Below the pieces are notes generated by a model, which searched no databases, had not been told where the DNA came from, and saw nothing but the letters and a program-made list of their open reading frames with translations. The position numbers and the translations under genes were made by a program. Below are positions 34,441 through 46,602 of a DNA stretch of 64,000 nucleotides, piece after piece. This stretch comes from Echinometra lucunter (Eukaryota > Echinodermata > Echinoidea > Camarodonta > Echinometridae), in the NCBI GenBank assembly GCA_029962745.1, contig CM057154.1, positions 19,534,857 through 19,598,856 on the forward strand. The letters are read 5' to 3'. The number at the start of each line of letters is the position of its first letter. Position 1 is the first letter of the stretch.

Positions 34441-35451
34441 TTTGTACAAGGATGTTTCCTTCTTCCAAATTCATCTTGCTTTCATCTTTCTTTTTTTACA
34501 CGCCCAATCCATTTTGTTCTTCTTTTATCACCTAATCCTTTGTTCTACTCATCAGAATCCACCCACATCACGAAAATCCATTCTTCACATTCTCACTCCA
34601 AGTCAACATCCCCTCCCCCTATCACCTCGAGTAAAATGAAAAAAATCACACCCTTGGGATATAAACTTTTCGAACGAGATCCCAAAAGAAACTAGGGTTG
34701 TGGTGCTGCGACCACTGACGGACAAAAAAGATATTCCAGTACCCTATAGCACCACGGCGTCGACTGATGGGGATATGTACAAGAAGATATAGGCTACGGG
34801 TATTAGGGGTGGCAAGTGATGGGCGCTTTGAAACAAAAAGCCATAAAGGGCAACGTATCCAGGTCAAAGGGGGTTGGAGGACATTAGCCTTTCATTGATG
34901 GGGATGAGTCACAGGGTAGTTTGCATACCCTCTCTCACTCTCTTCTGGGTATCTAGTGTTCAATTCTAAACCCTTCAACAAGCTTTGATTGTTGATATTA
35001 TATGAGTTTTCTTCTCTACAGATGCAGAATATATGATATCACATTTACCAGGCCTGTGTCATATTCATTTTTTCACCTGCTATGTAAAAAAAAAAAAAAA
35101 GGTTTTTTTTACACAAAACTCTGGGTAATAACTTCCCCCACTCTTTGCGGGATGCAGAGTAAGACTGTAATTTGTATTCAATAGACGAAACGGAGTTGTT
35201 TGATATTGATTGATTTTCATGAGTGGATAAACACTACATCCCACCTGGTCACTTATATCAGATTATTACATAACATGTTGATTTATTTAGTACAGAATAG
35301 AATAATGTTTAAGTTAATTAAGTTTGTAAGTACTTATAATACTTGACCTGGTAATTTAACAGAAAATTTGTAGCGGGTTGTGCCATATTTGTAGTTTTCA
35401 GGCAAGTATATTTTGGCATATCATATCCACACTTTTATCTAGATTATCATC

Positions 35452-35470
35452 GGGGGGGGGGGGGGGGGGG
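35452..35470. repeat. G19 homopolymer
   Basis: Nineteen consecutive G. Similar runs: G15 at 5680, G21 at 15275, C13 at 27161, C16 at 58802, C15 at 61683. Confidence 0.95.
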
Positions 35471-35655
35471 ACTTTCATTTATCATAAACTCAGTCATTAA
35501 GTTTTCGTTTCCTTTCAATCCTGGCTGCAAACTATTATTTTTTAGTCTCATTCCCCATTTTCCTATTTTCACCAAATGTTGTTTTATTTTGTTTGATGTA
35601 TTGAGTTATTTTTATTTTTGTTTGTCATGACTGTTATCTTGTATGTATTTGTTTA

Positions 35656-35740
35656 CAGGGCCCCCTGGAAAACAGTACTTGATTACTGACGGGGCCACCC
35701 TGTATAAATAAAACGAAATAAATAAACAAATAAATAAATA
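35656..35740 (+). mobile_element. Non-LTR retrotransposon 3' tail with (AAAT)n
   Basis: CAGGGCCCCCTGGAAAACAG ... GGGGCCACCCTGTATAAATA followed by AAAT repeats. Same layout as 39051-39136; the 5' body is missing. Confidence 0.6.
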
Positions 35741-36033
35741 GCACTCATTTTAAAGTTTCAAGAGATGAATCACTCCCACTATTTTTTTTTCTCCTTCAAT
35801 GCTACATGTATATGTGCACTTCAAGTGAGTTTTTTAACACACTGCTTTACAGTCAATTATTCTCTAGTATCGATGTCCAGCCTAGGCAAACACATGATTC
35901 AATTCATAGCTGACAAAAGAGATCGAGGAAAAAAGTATACTTGGATAATCGTGAAAATTATCATTAATCGTGAAAATTATTGAAAAACCAGGAAGCAAAA
36001 AATGAGAAAGTCATTTGATCCACAAGATTTGCA

Positions 36034-36084
36034 ACGGACCAACCACTTGCCCGACCAACCGCCCGACCAACTGCCCGACCAAAC
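36034..36084. repeat. 12-bp minisatellite
   Basis: Four imperfect units of CCGACCAACYGC. Confidence 0.75.
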
Positions 36085-36650
36085 TTCATTTGGTGGGGGT
36101 ATAAATATCTTTGCTCATGAGCATCAGATATCATTCTACACTTCCCAAACACACTAGATGTGGTCAGGATCTCGAGACTAGCTAGTGACTTTGATATATT
36201 GTCTTATTTTCATTAAATGGACAGGAGCAGAGCTAAATGAGAGTGTCCAAACCAAGTCAAGTGCATAAAACATATGCCGGAGTATATTATAATGCACTGC
36301 CACCAGGTCAACTGCCAGGACTGACCTGGGACGATGGACGACCAGCAACACTGTACACATTCATCCTTAATTCGGAGGCCAATCAAATAGAATATTCAAA
36401 ATCATAATTTCATGGTCTATAGTTTCTACCATTTGTGCAGGTATCCTTCACTGATTAGGTGATATGAGATTCAACGATTTATTTTCTTTGCCTCTTTTGT
36501 TTCCATTCCTGTAATATTTGGAAAAAAATCTAATATGCAAGGTATATATATTCAACAAAGAACCAAACACTGAGAGCAGACATAGGAACAAACTGAATAT
36601 ACAAGGCTCAGTAAGTCCAAGGCATAAAGGTGCTTGATGTGCTTGGTATG

Positions 36651-37220
36651 TTAAAGGGAAAGTCCACCCGAAAAGTTTCACTGTTTCAATAAAAGGAGAT
36701 AAATTTGAACAGCATTTTTAAAAAGAAATGAGCAAAATTGGTCAAAGAATAAGAAAATTACACTCATTTACATTTTCTAGTAAATTACTCTTTGCTCTAC
36801 AAATTGGAAACACTGATGACATCATATGCGAGCAGCTCTCCATTCACTTTGTACATGAAATTTCACATTTTCTCAATTTTCTTGGAAGTTACACATTTTC
36901 TCACCCCATATAGTCAAAGTATTTTATGTAAAAAGCAATTCTTGTGAACATACATCGACTATGGGGGTTAGAAAATGTGTAACATTCAAGAAAAGTGAGA
37001 AAATGTGAAATTTCATGTACAAAGTGAATGGAGAGCTGCTCTGATATCATGTCATTAGTGTTGCCAATTTGCAGAACCGAGAGTAATTTACTAGAAAATG
37101 TAAATGAATGTAATTTTCTTATTCTTTGACCGATTTTGCTCATTTCTTTTTTAAAATGCTGTTCAAATTAATCTCCTTTTATTGAAACAGTGAAACTTCT
37201 GGGGTGGACTTAGCCTTTAA
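36651..37220. mobile_element. Foldback MITE (TTAAAGGGAAAGTCC family), full length
   Basis: An almost perfect 570-bp inverted repeat: the left arm from 36651 (TTAAAGGGAAAGTCCACCC) is the reverse complement of the right arm ending TAGCCTTTAA at 37220. The same short peptide (MSKIGQRIRKLHSFTFSS) therefore appears on both strands, which shows palindromy and not coding. TTAA at both ends. Confidence 0.8.
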
Positions 37221-37687
37221 CAAGTATATGTAGTGAAGCATTCTGAATGTCATTTGACATCAAATCTGTCATGTCGCTTCATATCTCAAAGAGATCCAAG
37301 CTCCCGGAAGACTATTCATCAGGGATTATAATATCTTAAATATAGACAATAATGTATACAAAAATAGCTTAGAGTGCAGGGTTTTTTTTTTCAAATATCT
37401 AATTCTAATTCAATTTTCTACCACTTTGCTTTCTTTGAAAGAAAAGTAAAGACAATTTTTTGACGTTTTCTGGGAAAAGTGAACAATGCATTCAAAATTG
37501 CTTTCACTTGGGTTTTGATTCTTATGAAACCTTCTCACATTCAGAATCGCTTCAGTTACTGTAGCTTTATATATAGCACAGAGTTGGTATCGTGTGAAAA
37601 TGGGCTGTTATCAGTCGTTCCCAGCAGATTTTCATTGTTGATATTTTACTATTCCACCCCAGATCACTAATCAAGAAAACAATGGCG

Positions 37688-37720
<33 letters not shown>
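37688..37720. repeat. (GA)n microsatellite
   Basis: Pure GA run of about 16 units. Confidence 0.9.
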
Positions 37721-37722
<2 letters not shown>

Positions 37723-37799
37723 AGGTCACGAGCTCCTAGGCCTTGGCAATGGAAATCCTTCAGGGTTTTCAAGGAGAATGTCCTGTTCACACTGCCATC

Positions 37800-37941
37800 T
37801 GGGGAGTGTTTCATGAAGTGTCTTGTCAGTGATTTCTACTGACAAATTTGCTCTCAGCCAATCAGATGGAAGGATTTCAGTAGCTTATAACATTTGTCAA
37901 TAAAAAAAATCACTAACAAGACACTCCATGAAATGCTCCCC
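37800..37941. mobile_element. Short hairpin element (GGGGAGTGTTTCAT type)
   Basis: Independent insertion of the 4631-4775 family: GGGGAGTGTTTCATGAAG ... CATGAAATGCTCCCC, with core GCTCTCAGCCAATCAGA. Confidence 0.7.
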
Positions 37942-38804
37942 TGTAATTTGGGTTTTAGAGCAATCTGGAATCAAACTTGGCAATGCATGGAATACAGCAG
38001 CCTACAGGAGGTACATATATACCAATTGAAGAGTTTAATTGCAAAAAAGCGACAACAGACATTTTTTTTAAAACATTTTTAAAGCAACATCACCATCGTA
38101 TTTAACCCAAAAATGCTATCTATTTGATATCTCTTTCATTATAATACCAAGGAAAATGTTTGAAATTATGATCTACAGTAAATTTTCCTAGCATTTTTCT
38201 ATACTGAAGCAACTTATATTGTAAATATCTTTAATTTACCAAAACTGGGTTTATAGATTTCAAAATCAGACTCTCCAATCGTAAACCTAGGCAATGACTT
38301 TTGTTTACCTTTTAAGGCTTTTCAAACCCTGATCACACTTTAAGGTATGATCTGGGTTCTACCCGTAATACTGTCTCATAACTAGGGGCTATCAGGTTTG
38401 AAATCAAGTCTACGAGCTCATGATCTTTACTACATATAAGGCACTGATGCCACGAAGCTCCTTGGGTAGGACGAGTACACCTGTAGGAGTAAGATCTGCT
38501 TATGTTCAGGGTAGACCTACTTGATTTCTTTTTTAAGATAAAATAAATGAAATTTCAGAAAAAAAAAAATTTAAAAGTCATTCACACAAAAAAGACCCCC
38601 TCCAAGCCCTCCTATTTGGACTGGACCTCTGAAGTTCTATGAACACTGGCAAGAGTGCAGTCTAATCTCCAGTAGCTGAGTCTAGCACTTCCTAATTAAA
38701 GCCATTCAGTTCCTATTGAAAGAAGTGGGAAAATTTTCAAACAATTTTCAGGCAATAGCCATTATGGTATATCTCTTCTCTCCACTCAAGTTTTTCACAT
38801 TCTG

Positions 38805-38930
38805 ATCTCTCTTCTCTCTCTCTCTCTCTCTTTCTGTTTCTCTCTCCCTGTCCTTCCTTTTCTTTCCTCCCTTTATTTCTTCCTTTTTTTCTATATCCTC
38901 CCCTCTCTTCCCTCTCTTATCATACTTATA
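38805..38930. repeat. CT-rich tract
   Basis: Pure CT core near 38815-38832 within a pyrimidine-rich stretch, upstream of the retrotransposon tail at 39051. Confidence 0.8.
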
Positions 38931-39050
38931 GACATATTAAGGAAAGTACAATGTAATAATGATTCTATTTTGTTAGTTTATTTTCCTGAAATGCCATCTT
39001 GTTTAACTTGTTTTATTGTATGTATGCATTGTTGTGTCGTTTTATGTTTT

Positions 39051-39136
39051 ACAGGGCCCCCAAGTATAACAGTACTTGTCTACTGATGGGGCTACCCTGT
39101 ATAAAAAATACTGAATAAATAAATAAATAAATAAAT
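39051..39136 (+). mobile_element. Non-LTR retrotransposon 3' tail with (AAAT)n
   Basis: CAGGGCCCCCAAGTATAACAG ... GGGGCTACCCTGTATAAA and an AATA repeat tail. Second copy of the family at 35656. Confidence 0.6.
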
Positions 39137-39370
39137 GTGTCTCGCCACATTCGTGTGCAATCATTCTTGCAGGTAAATTTTAACATTTGACCTCATTGGA
39201 CCTTTGACCTACATACATGACCTTTAACCCCATCTACCATCCCAGTTTGGTTACAAATGGGCAAATGGTCGCAAAGTTATTCAAGTTTCATAAGTGTCAC
39301 GGATGGACGAAAGGACAGACGGATGCTACTAAGGATCCTTTGGTCTCGTTCCACCGAGGTGGCTCAACAA
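39137..39370 (+). repeat. TGACCT-rich dispersed repeat, copy 1
   Basis: Shares GCAATCATTCTTGCAGGTAA, TTTGACCTACATACATGACC and GTCACGGATGGACGA...CACCGAGGTGGCTCAACAA-type blocks with 59505-59920. Class unknown. Confidence 0.6.
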
Positions 39371-40278
39371 AAATCATCAAATGATGCATTTACACCAACA
39401 GGACTCTTCTCATGCCCTATGAGTGAGTGCTCTGTTGCACCCCCCAAAGTTTATGAACACTGGCAAGAGTGCAGTGTTATCTCCCGAGGGTTTGTCTGGA
39501 CTCCTTATCATAGTGGTTCAGTCCCTACTGAGAGAAGCCCTGTTCCGATCCATTCTTCCTGAACCACTGATCCCGCGAAACTTTTGGGCAAACTCTTGCG
39601 GGTCGTTCTCACCCAGCGAGGGCATATCTAGCTGCATAGGGGAAGTATTTTTAGAACCCATTCAGAAACAGTGAAAACAAGACCTTGGTGAAAACCAATG
39701 AATTATATGAGCAAACATTCACACAAACAACAATATTCAAACAACAACAACAAAAATACTTTAATGAAATTTCAGTGACTGCATAGAAAATCCAAAAGAA
39801 TTTTTATAAACAAAAACAACACCAAAATTTTTCATGGTTTTCAGAGCAATAACACTTTGTACCTTCTGTGTTTTGGGTTACTGACTTTCAATTCAGAGTC
39901 TTAGAAATCCAGAGTCCTAGAAATACACCAAATGCATGAGAACAATCTCTGCATGTACATGTACATTATCCATTTTTGTTTGATTACCATGACACTCAAC
40001 AATTTGAACTTTTTACCAACTAAATGAATTTTTTAAAAATCCTTTTCGAATGTGCAAACATTTGAAAGAGAGTCACTCTATACATGTGACTGGTATGAAC
40101 ATGAAAAAGGTTTCTAAACTGTTTCTAAGAAAATACAGCAGTTGAGAAAAATCATTTCTGATTCAAGTTGGGAATGAAATATTTATGAAAAGACCTTCAC
40201 AATTTATGAAGATGAAAGTTTTGCTGCTTGGATTTGAAGCCATGATAGCACAGAGCATTATTCTTCATATGACCTCAT

Positions 40279-40769
40279 TTAAAGGGGGTACCCAATGCCG
40301 AAACAATGTTAGTTCATTTAAAAGAGTATGATTTTATTAGCAGAAAATCATCTGCCTAATTTTTTTTTTTTAAGTCATGTTGCCAAGGAAACCCCCAAAT
40401 GTGGTCAGATTTCAGGATATTTTTGATCCCTCAGCTGTGACCCAGTTTCAACTGGGTACCCACTTTGACGTCAAAATGACATCAAAGTGGGTACCTTGTC
40501 ACGCAATTCTAGCTAAATGCGCGCAAGGTATAATACATATTGTACAGTCTAGCGCGCAGCACAACTGCAATGCGCAAAACTGGGTATACCCACTTTTACG
40601 TCATACCTCATACTCAAATTTTTGGGGCAACTCTTGACTTTTCATGAGAAAATTAGCCAAAAAGCATTGATTTCGATTAAAAATCATCAAATTTTTTATG
40701 TTATTCTTCTTAGAATTCTGTTCTCGATCATATATCAAAAAAAAATTTACCATTGTGTATTCACTTTAA
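40279..40769 (+). mobile_element. Third TTAA-bounded MITE family, copy 2
   Basis: TTAAAGGGGGTACCCAATG to CATTGTGTATTCACTTTAA. Matches 29443-29936. The centre contains GCGC-rich words (GCGCGCA, TGCGCGC) around a weak inverted repeat. Confidence 0.7.
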
Positions 40770-41289
40770 GGCAAACGATGAAATAAGAAGTATTAATCAA
40801 TCTCTGAATCAGGGCAATCTTCACAAGGAGAACAGACGAAGATCAATCCCAATTACATCTTATCTCCCATCAACATACACTTAAAGGTGACAGGGAGTTT
40901 AAGCGTATGCAGCTCTAGCAGACCTATACGATGTGAACGTTTGCATCTGGGGTCTTCACATTAACCATACACACGTATGTACACATGGGTCCAAGCAAGA
41001 AGCCACTACAATATCACTATATCGGAGTGCTTTTTGCATGTATGTCCAGCACACACGATCGGAGAGAGAGGGGGAGAAAGAGGAAAGAGAGAGAGAGAGA
41101 GAGAAGGGGGGTTGAGATGAGATGAAGAGAATACGATGAAAAGCATGGTTGAAAAATGCGTGCCTGGTGAAATCTCACTGGGTTCATGGAAAGGTCAGGG
41201 AACGCACTGCATACAGCACGCCAATCGCCCGAGTGCCTCATACATACTGTGAACACATACAGGCTGCTACTACGAACATAATGACAATA

Positions 41290-41630
41290 CAGTGGGGAAA
41301 AGAGAGATAGAAAGAGAAAAATTGAGAAGATATTTAGGAAAAAGGTAAAAAGGGCCGAGAAAAAAAGGGGGGAGAGAGGGAACAGGAGTGTGTAAGATGG
41401 AAAGAAATAAAGGTAGGAAGAGAGAGGATGAATAAGACAGAGAAAGAGTGTGAAAAAAGGGGAAAAGATGGAAAAATCAAATGGGAGAAAGAGAGAGGGA
41501 GAGGATGGAAATTAGAGGGTGAGCAAGAGAGAGAGAGAGGTATGGGCAAATGAGTAGAAGAGAAGAGACAAAGAAAGAGTGAGGAATGAGAGAGATAGAA
41601 AAAAAAAGAAGAAAAAAAAGAGACATTTGT
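41290..41630. repeat. Long polypurine tract
   Basis: About 340 bp of A/G-rich sequence with GAGAGA and GAAAGA units; open frames through it are low-complexity artefacts. Confidence 0.85.
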
Positions 41631-42630
41631 ACTGAATGTATCAATCTCAAAGGGTGCTTAAGGTGCTTACAATTTGAAATCAATTACGAGGTAAACTTGC
41701 AGTACAATAAATACATATTCAGGAAAAGGTGCATGTATTCATCACAAAATGTGTTTTTAATTTGCACTTAAAAAGATTTCATTAACAATCTCACAATCCT
41801 GTATTGTTTGGGGAGGCTGTTCCTCCACAATCAGGGAGCTGCTGAAAAGACAAAGGGAGGCTGACAGAGACAAACTGAGAGGGAGACAAAGAGCAAGAGA
41901 GAGCACAAGAGAAAGAGAGAGAAGAGGAGAAAGGAGAAAGCAGAGCAGATGTCAGTGACCCATGTATAGGTGACGATACACACATCGAATAACGAATAAT
42001 TTCATTTTTCGAGGGGGGGGGTTGTAGGTGCAGTACTAATTAGTGTGAAGGTGCTGCCTCAGGTGCCTTCCCCAATCAAAGTAACGATCCCTCTCTACTC
42101 TAGCCAGGGAAGCCTTTCATAGCAGCTATAAATAAACTCATATGACACTGCCAGCATTCGTAGTTTAAGAATACATATGGAAATGAGCTGGATCATTATC
42201 ACTGGACTGCAAATTTAAACGATGGCTTTATCAGTCCTGCTTCATATTCTGAGTGCACATTTCTCTTTAGTTCTAATAAAAATATTGCCCTGCATGTACA
42301 CAGCTGGTAGATTGGCATAAAACTGTATATGAAATATCCTAACAGCTGGAGTCTGCACATCAAAAGAAAAAACAAACAGAAAACACAGAAACGCACATTT
42401 GCTGAATACATGATTGCAAATGTACATCGCTTCGCTCTAAATAGCATTTCTATTTATGTTCCAGTACATAAGGAGGATGATACTGATGAGGACAGAAGCA
42501 CCAGGATGTGAAATTCACTCTTGGTAAATAACGAAAGCTTCATTGTGTAATTAATTTCTGTCTCAAACATACACACACAAAGGAGACAGAGAAGGGAAGA
42601 ATATCCATTGAAATCACTATAAAAATGATC

Positions 42631-42750
42631 TAATAATAATAGTAATAATTATGATAATAATAATAATAATAACAATAATAACATAAATAATGATAATAAC
42701 AACAAAATATGTTATGTTCTTTCCTTTAAATGATTTGATCACTACTGTGT

Positions 42751-42792
<42 letters not shown>

Positions 42793-42832
42793 ACATATAC
42801 ACAACATATATATATATATATATACATACATC
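42631..42832. repeat. AAT-rich and (TA)n microsatellites
   Basis: AATAATAAT units to about 42705, then two TA runs (42754-42786 and 42808-42823) separated by ACACAACATATACAC. Confidence 0.9.
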
Positions 42833-44039
42833 TTTGACTATTTTTATTGTAAATCACACTCATTTCAGCCTTCGAGCTGCCATGTGTTGATCTTAATAAA
42901 CTGATTTCAATTCAATTCAATTCAACTCCCCCTTTAAACCTGCACACACACACACTCACACACACCCACACACCCTCACACACACTGACACTCACACTGT
43001 GCTATGATGCTTTTTCTGAGGACACAGGTCCCTGGATGAAAAATCACTCTCGGTATAGAAGGAAAGCTTCACGGTTTAATGAATTTCTGTCTCGAACATA
43101 CGCACATAATGGAGACAGAGAAGGGATGAATATTCAGGCACGGACTGGGAGGGATGGCGATGATCATGGAGGCACTGCATTGGATTGCATGCAACAGAAA
43201 GAAAAATGCTGCGATTCATGTAAAGTGAGACGACTTTGGAGACGCAGCGTGTTTAATGTCACGACGAGGTGGTACACGCAAGAAAAAAATGAAGGGAAGG
43301 AAAGAAAGTGAGAGAGGAAGAGAGAGAGGAAGAGAGAGATAAAGGAAGAATAGAGATGGAGAGAGGGAAGGAAAGTGATGAAAGTAAGAGAGAGGGATGG
43401 GAAGAAATTTCCAATTTATAAGAAGATCTAGAAGGATAGAAAGAGCACTATCACATAAAGGAGGCATATGGAAGCATAAGAAAGAATAATGGAGTGTTCC
43501 TACGAAATATGGCAAATTATGAGAATGAAATAAAGATAAGTAGAAAGACAGAAAACCTTGTCATCTTTTATGGAAAAGGTTAAATAAAAAAAGGTTGCAT
43601 TTAGGTTTAGCTCCAGATTATTTCTTCTTTTTTTTTGGTTCTGTTCTTGCAAATAGGTTCAGGTTTTGAAGATACATATATCAAAAGGTGTCACATTTGA
43701 TTACATTTGATAGTATACAGCCAGAAAACAAATTCCAAGTAAACCTAGATATAGTCATTTTGGTTGCACTTAAACCAAAAGCCTTAACCCTACTATATAT
43801 GGAAAAACGATAACATCAAGACATTTTAGGCAAGAATTAATATTGGCAATATGACAAAAAAAGAAATTTTGCCTTTGGCTTTTTCCTTTTTTACCTAGAA
43901 AGAGAAAGAGGGAACGGGAGAGAGGGGGAGAGAGATAAAACTAGGACTTCAGTAATATCGCAGGCCAATACACAATCCCTAGAATAATGCCTCTTCATGT
44001 TCGAGACAGCCCGAAATAGACCACTCTTAATTTCTTCAC

Positions 44040-44180
44040 AAATGCCGGCGATGACGATATTGTGTCTTCAGATTCACCCGGGAGCGTGTTGTTAGGGTGT
44101 CGCTTGCACGCTCCTGACCTTAGCGGAGTCGACGTATTGTTTGGGACGAGCGCCGGTCGGAGAATTACGTCACGCGGTGG
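44040..44180. promoter_or_regulatory. CpG-rich patch in the 20-kb intron
   Basis: Contains GCCGGCGATGACGA, CACCCGGGAGCG, GTCGACG, GCGCCGG and TTACGTCACGC, a CRE-like site. It stands out from flanking purine-rich DNA. A candidate alternative first-exon or enhancer region only. Confidence 0.3.
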
Positions 44181-44744
44181 AGAGAGGGAGATGATGTCAG
44201 AGAAGATGCGTAAATAAATAACAAAAACTACTTACGAGAAAGTACTAGACGGCAAGCAGAAGAAGGAGAAGGTTCTATACTAAGAATAGACAGGAAAGAT
44301 GAGCGGGCAAATATCAAGACGATTTGATAATGGCCATTTTTTTCCTTTTCTCGTCCAGAAATAGCCATCGGCAACAAATGAATATAAAGGGATGGAAATC
44401 TCAGGGAGAAAAGGATACAGAAGGAGAAAAGGGAAAATGTTCTCTTCTAAAATTAGAGGAGAAAATGAAAAGACAAACAAGATGATTTGGGGTGATGGGA
44501 AGTTTTCTCTTCTCTTAATGTTGGATTTGGCACAGGAATAGAAATTGAAGGGATGAAGATGGAAGGAAGAAGAATGGATAATGTGGAGGAAAAATGAAAG
44601 ATGAAATAAAAAAGAATGTAAAAATGGAAATGAAAAATAAAGTAGAAGTAGATAGGAAGAGAGAGGGCAGAAAATGAATCTTGAGATATAGAGAGGTAGT
44701 AGGGGGGAAAAGAGGCTACAGAAAGGGGAGGGGGTTAAGTTTTG

Positions 44745-45107
44745 TTAAAGGGAAAGTCCACCCCAGAAGTTTCTTTGTTTCAATAAAAGGAGTTAAATTT
44801 GAACAGCAATTTTAAAAAAGAAATGAGGAAAATCGGTCAAAGAATAAGAAAATTACACTCATTTATATTTTCTAATAAATTACTCTCGGCTCTGCAAATT
44901 GGCAGCACTGATGACATCATATGCGAGCAGCTCTCCATCATTAGTGTTGCCAATTTGCAGAGCTGAGAGTAATTTACTAGAAAATATATTATGAGTGTAA
45001 TTTTCTTATTCTTTGACCAATTTTGTTCATTTCTTTTTTTAAATGCTGACCAAATTCATCTCCTTTTATTGAAACAGTGAAACTTCTGGGGTCGACTTTC
45101 CCTTTAA
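44745..45107. mobile_element. Foldback MITE, centre-deleted copy
   Basis: Same termini (TTAAAGGGAAAGTCCACCCC ... GACTTTCCCTTTAA) but only 363 bp. The inner arms that contain the CATGAAATTTCACA segment are missing, leaving the arms joined at the CTCTCCAT/TTAGTG point. Confidence 0.75.
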
Positions 45108-45646
45108 TTACAACATAATGAGATGCAATTTGTAAAACACAAAAACACGCAAGATTTTGCACTGGACAGGAAAAATTTTGGACAAACAAAGTATGAAGAG
45201 ACGGTTGGAAAACATATGGATAGAGATGTTTTTTCACAAAAATAATTACCTGATCACATGTCAGATAGTAGTACAAGGAAAACAGAGGGAAAAGGGGAAA
45301 ACAAGATTATTAATGGAGACAGCAAGTGACAGTAACAGAGAGAGGGAGAAAGAGATAGTTAGAAAGAGAGAGAGAGTGAGAGAGAGTAATGTCCAGTGTT
45401 CATCAAGGTTGTTATTGTTTTGCAGAGAGAGTTTTGCTAGGACTGATACACTTTTCGACAGGCCGCATCTATTATAACGTATCCTACGTGCAGAAATCCA
45501 TGTAAACATCTCCAAACAGGGAATCACCATGTATGAGGATGAAACAACCAGCATTCCAGACCATTCAATACTTTACTGCTCCATTCCTTTTTTTTTTCTA
45601 ATTGCTCCATTGTTTTATAATGCTCCATTCTTCTACTTCAAAACAA

Positions 45647-45831
45647 CATGTTGATGTCCACGTGTCACCCTACATCCAATATTCTGAAAGCTTCGCTTTA
45701 ATTAGTTTGTTTGATTTTTTAATCAATTCTAAATTCCTCATGTTGATGTCCACGTGTCACCCTACATCCAATATTCTGAAAGCTTCACTTTAATGAGTTT
45801 GTTTGATTTTTTAATCAATTCTAAATTCCTC
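45647..45831 (+). repeat. Tandem duplication, 92-bp unit, two copies
   Basis: CATGTTGATGTCCACGTGTC begins each unit (45647 and 45739); the two differ at only a few positions (GCTTCGCTTTAATTAG versus GCTTCACTTTAATGAG). Confidence 0.9.
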
Positions 45832-45950
45832 AATCTTCAGTCAAGCAAGGCCAAGTCTTTTAAATCAGAATCAATGGTAAAATCTCAAAATAACAAATTT
45901 TTGTCAATACTCTAGTACTCAAAGAGAGGTGGAAAAAATCCAAACATGTC

Positions 45951-46602
45951 TTAAGGCGCATTCACACACAAGAGGAATTGAAATTTGAATCGTGATCCAA
46001 ATTTCATTTTTACTGCTACCGTTTTCATGCAAGGAAAAATGAAAAAATTTCGATTTCATTTTTGACCATTCACACACGAGGAAGCAACGGAAACAGGCAG
46101 GAGAGCCCACAAACTTCTCCGCTTATCTGGACGGGGGAAAATACACATCAACAGTAAAAGGGCGACAGAAAGTACAGCAACAAACTCAAAAATTAAATAC
46201 TAAATAATTATGTACTATTATACAAAACATTTGTTTACTTTCCGAGATCAACGGCGCCACGATAGTGGGTCCATGCTTTAATGCATACAGTGCATGCATC
46301 CTGTAACGTAACATACACAGCATATTGCATGCACAGCGCATCGAATGCACACGCGCAAAGAATGATGGATAGATAAAACCCATTTTCTAATCGCGATTTC
46401 GTTCACACACGCAATGCAAGGCAAATAATCGCGATTATTCTGAAAAATTGCACTTTTTACTGTGAGCTGAATCGTGATTAGAATCGCGATTATTAGTGAG
46501 ATTATTCTGTCCACACGCAAAATAAAATTGATTTTTCTAATCGCGATTAGAAAATCGATTTTTTAATCTCACTTTTTACCTTGTGTGTGAACGCCCCTTT
46601 AG
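45951..46602. mobile_element. TIR element with GCGTTCACACACAAG ends
   Basis: The left end CATGTCTTAAGGCGCATTC continues with ACACACAAG; the right end is CTTGTGTGTGAACGCC, CCTTTAGACATG. About 650 bp. The interior is full of AATCGCGATT-type palindromes near 46390-46560. No transposase; a non-autonomous DNA element is the simplest reading. Confidence 0.55.

Noticed and set aside
36034..36084. CRISPR-like short repeats
   Set aside because: Only four contiguous 12-bp units without spacers, in a eukaryotic intron; a minisatellite.
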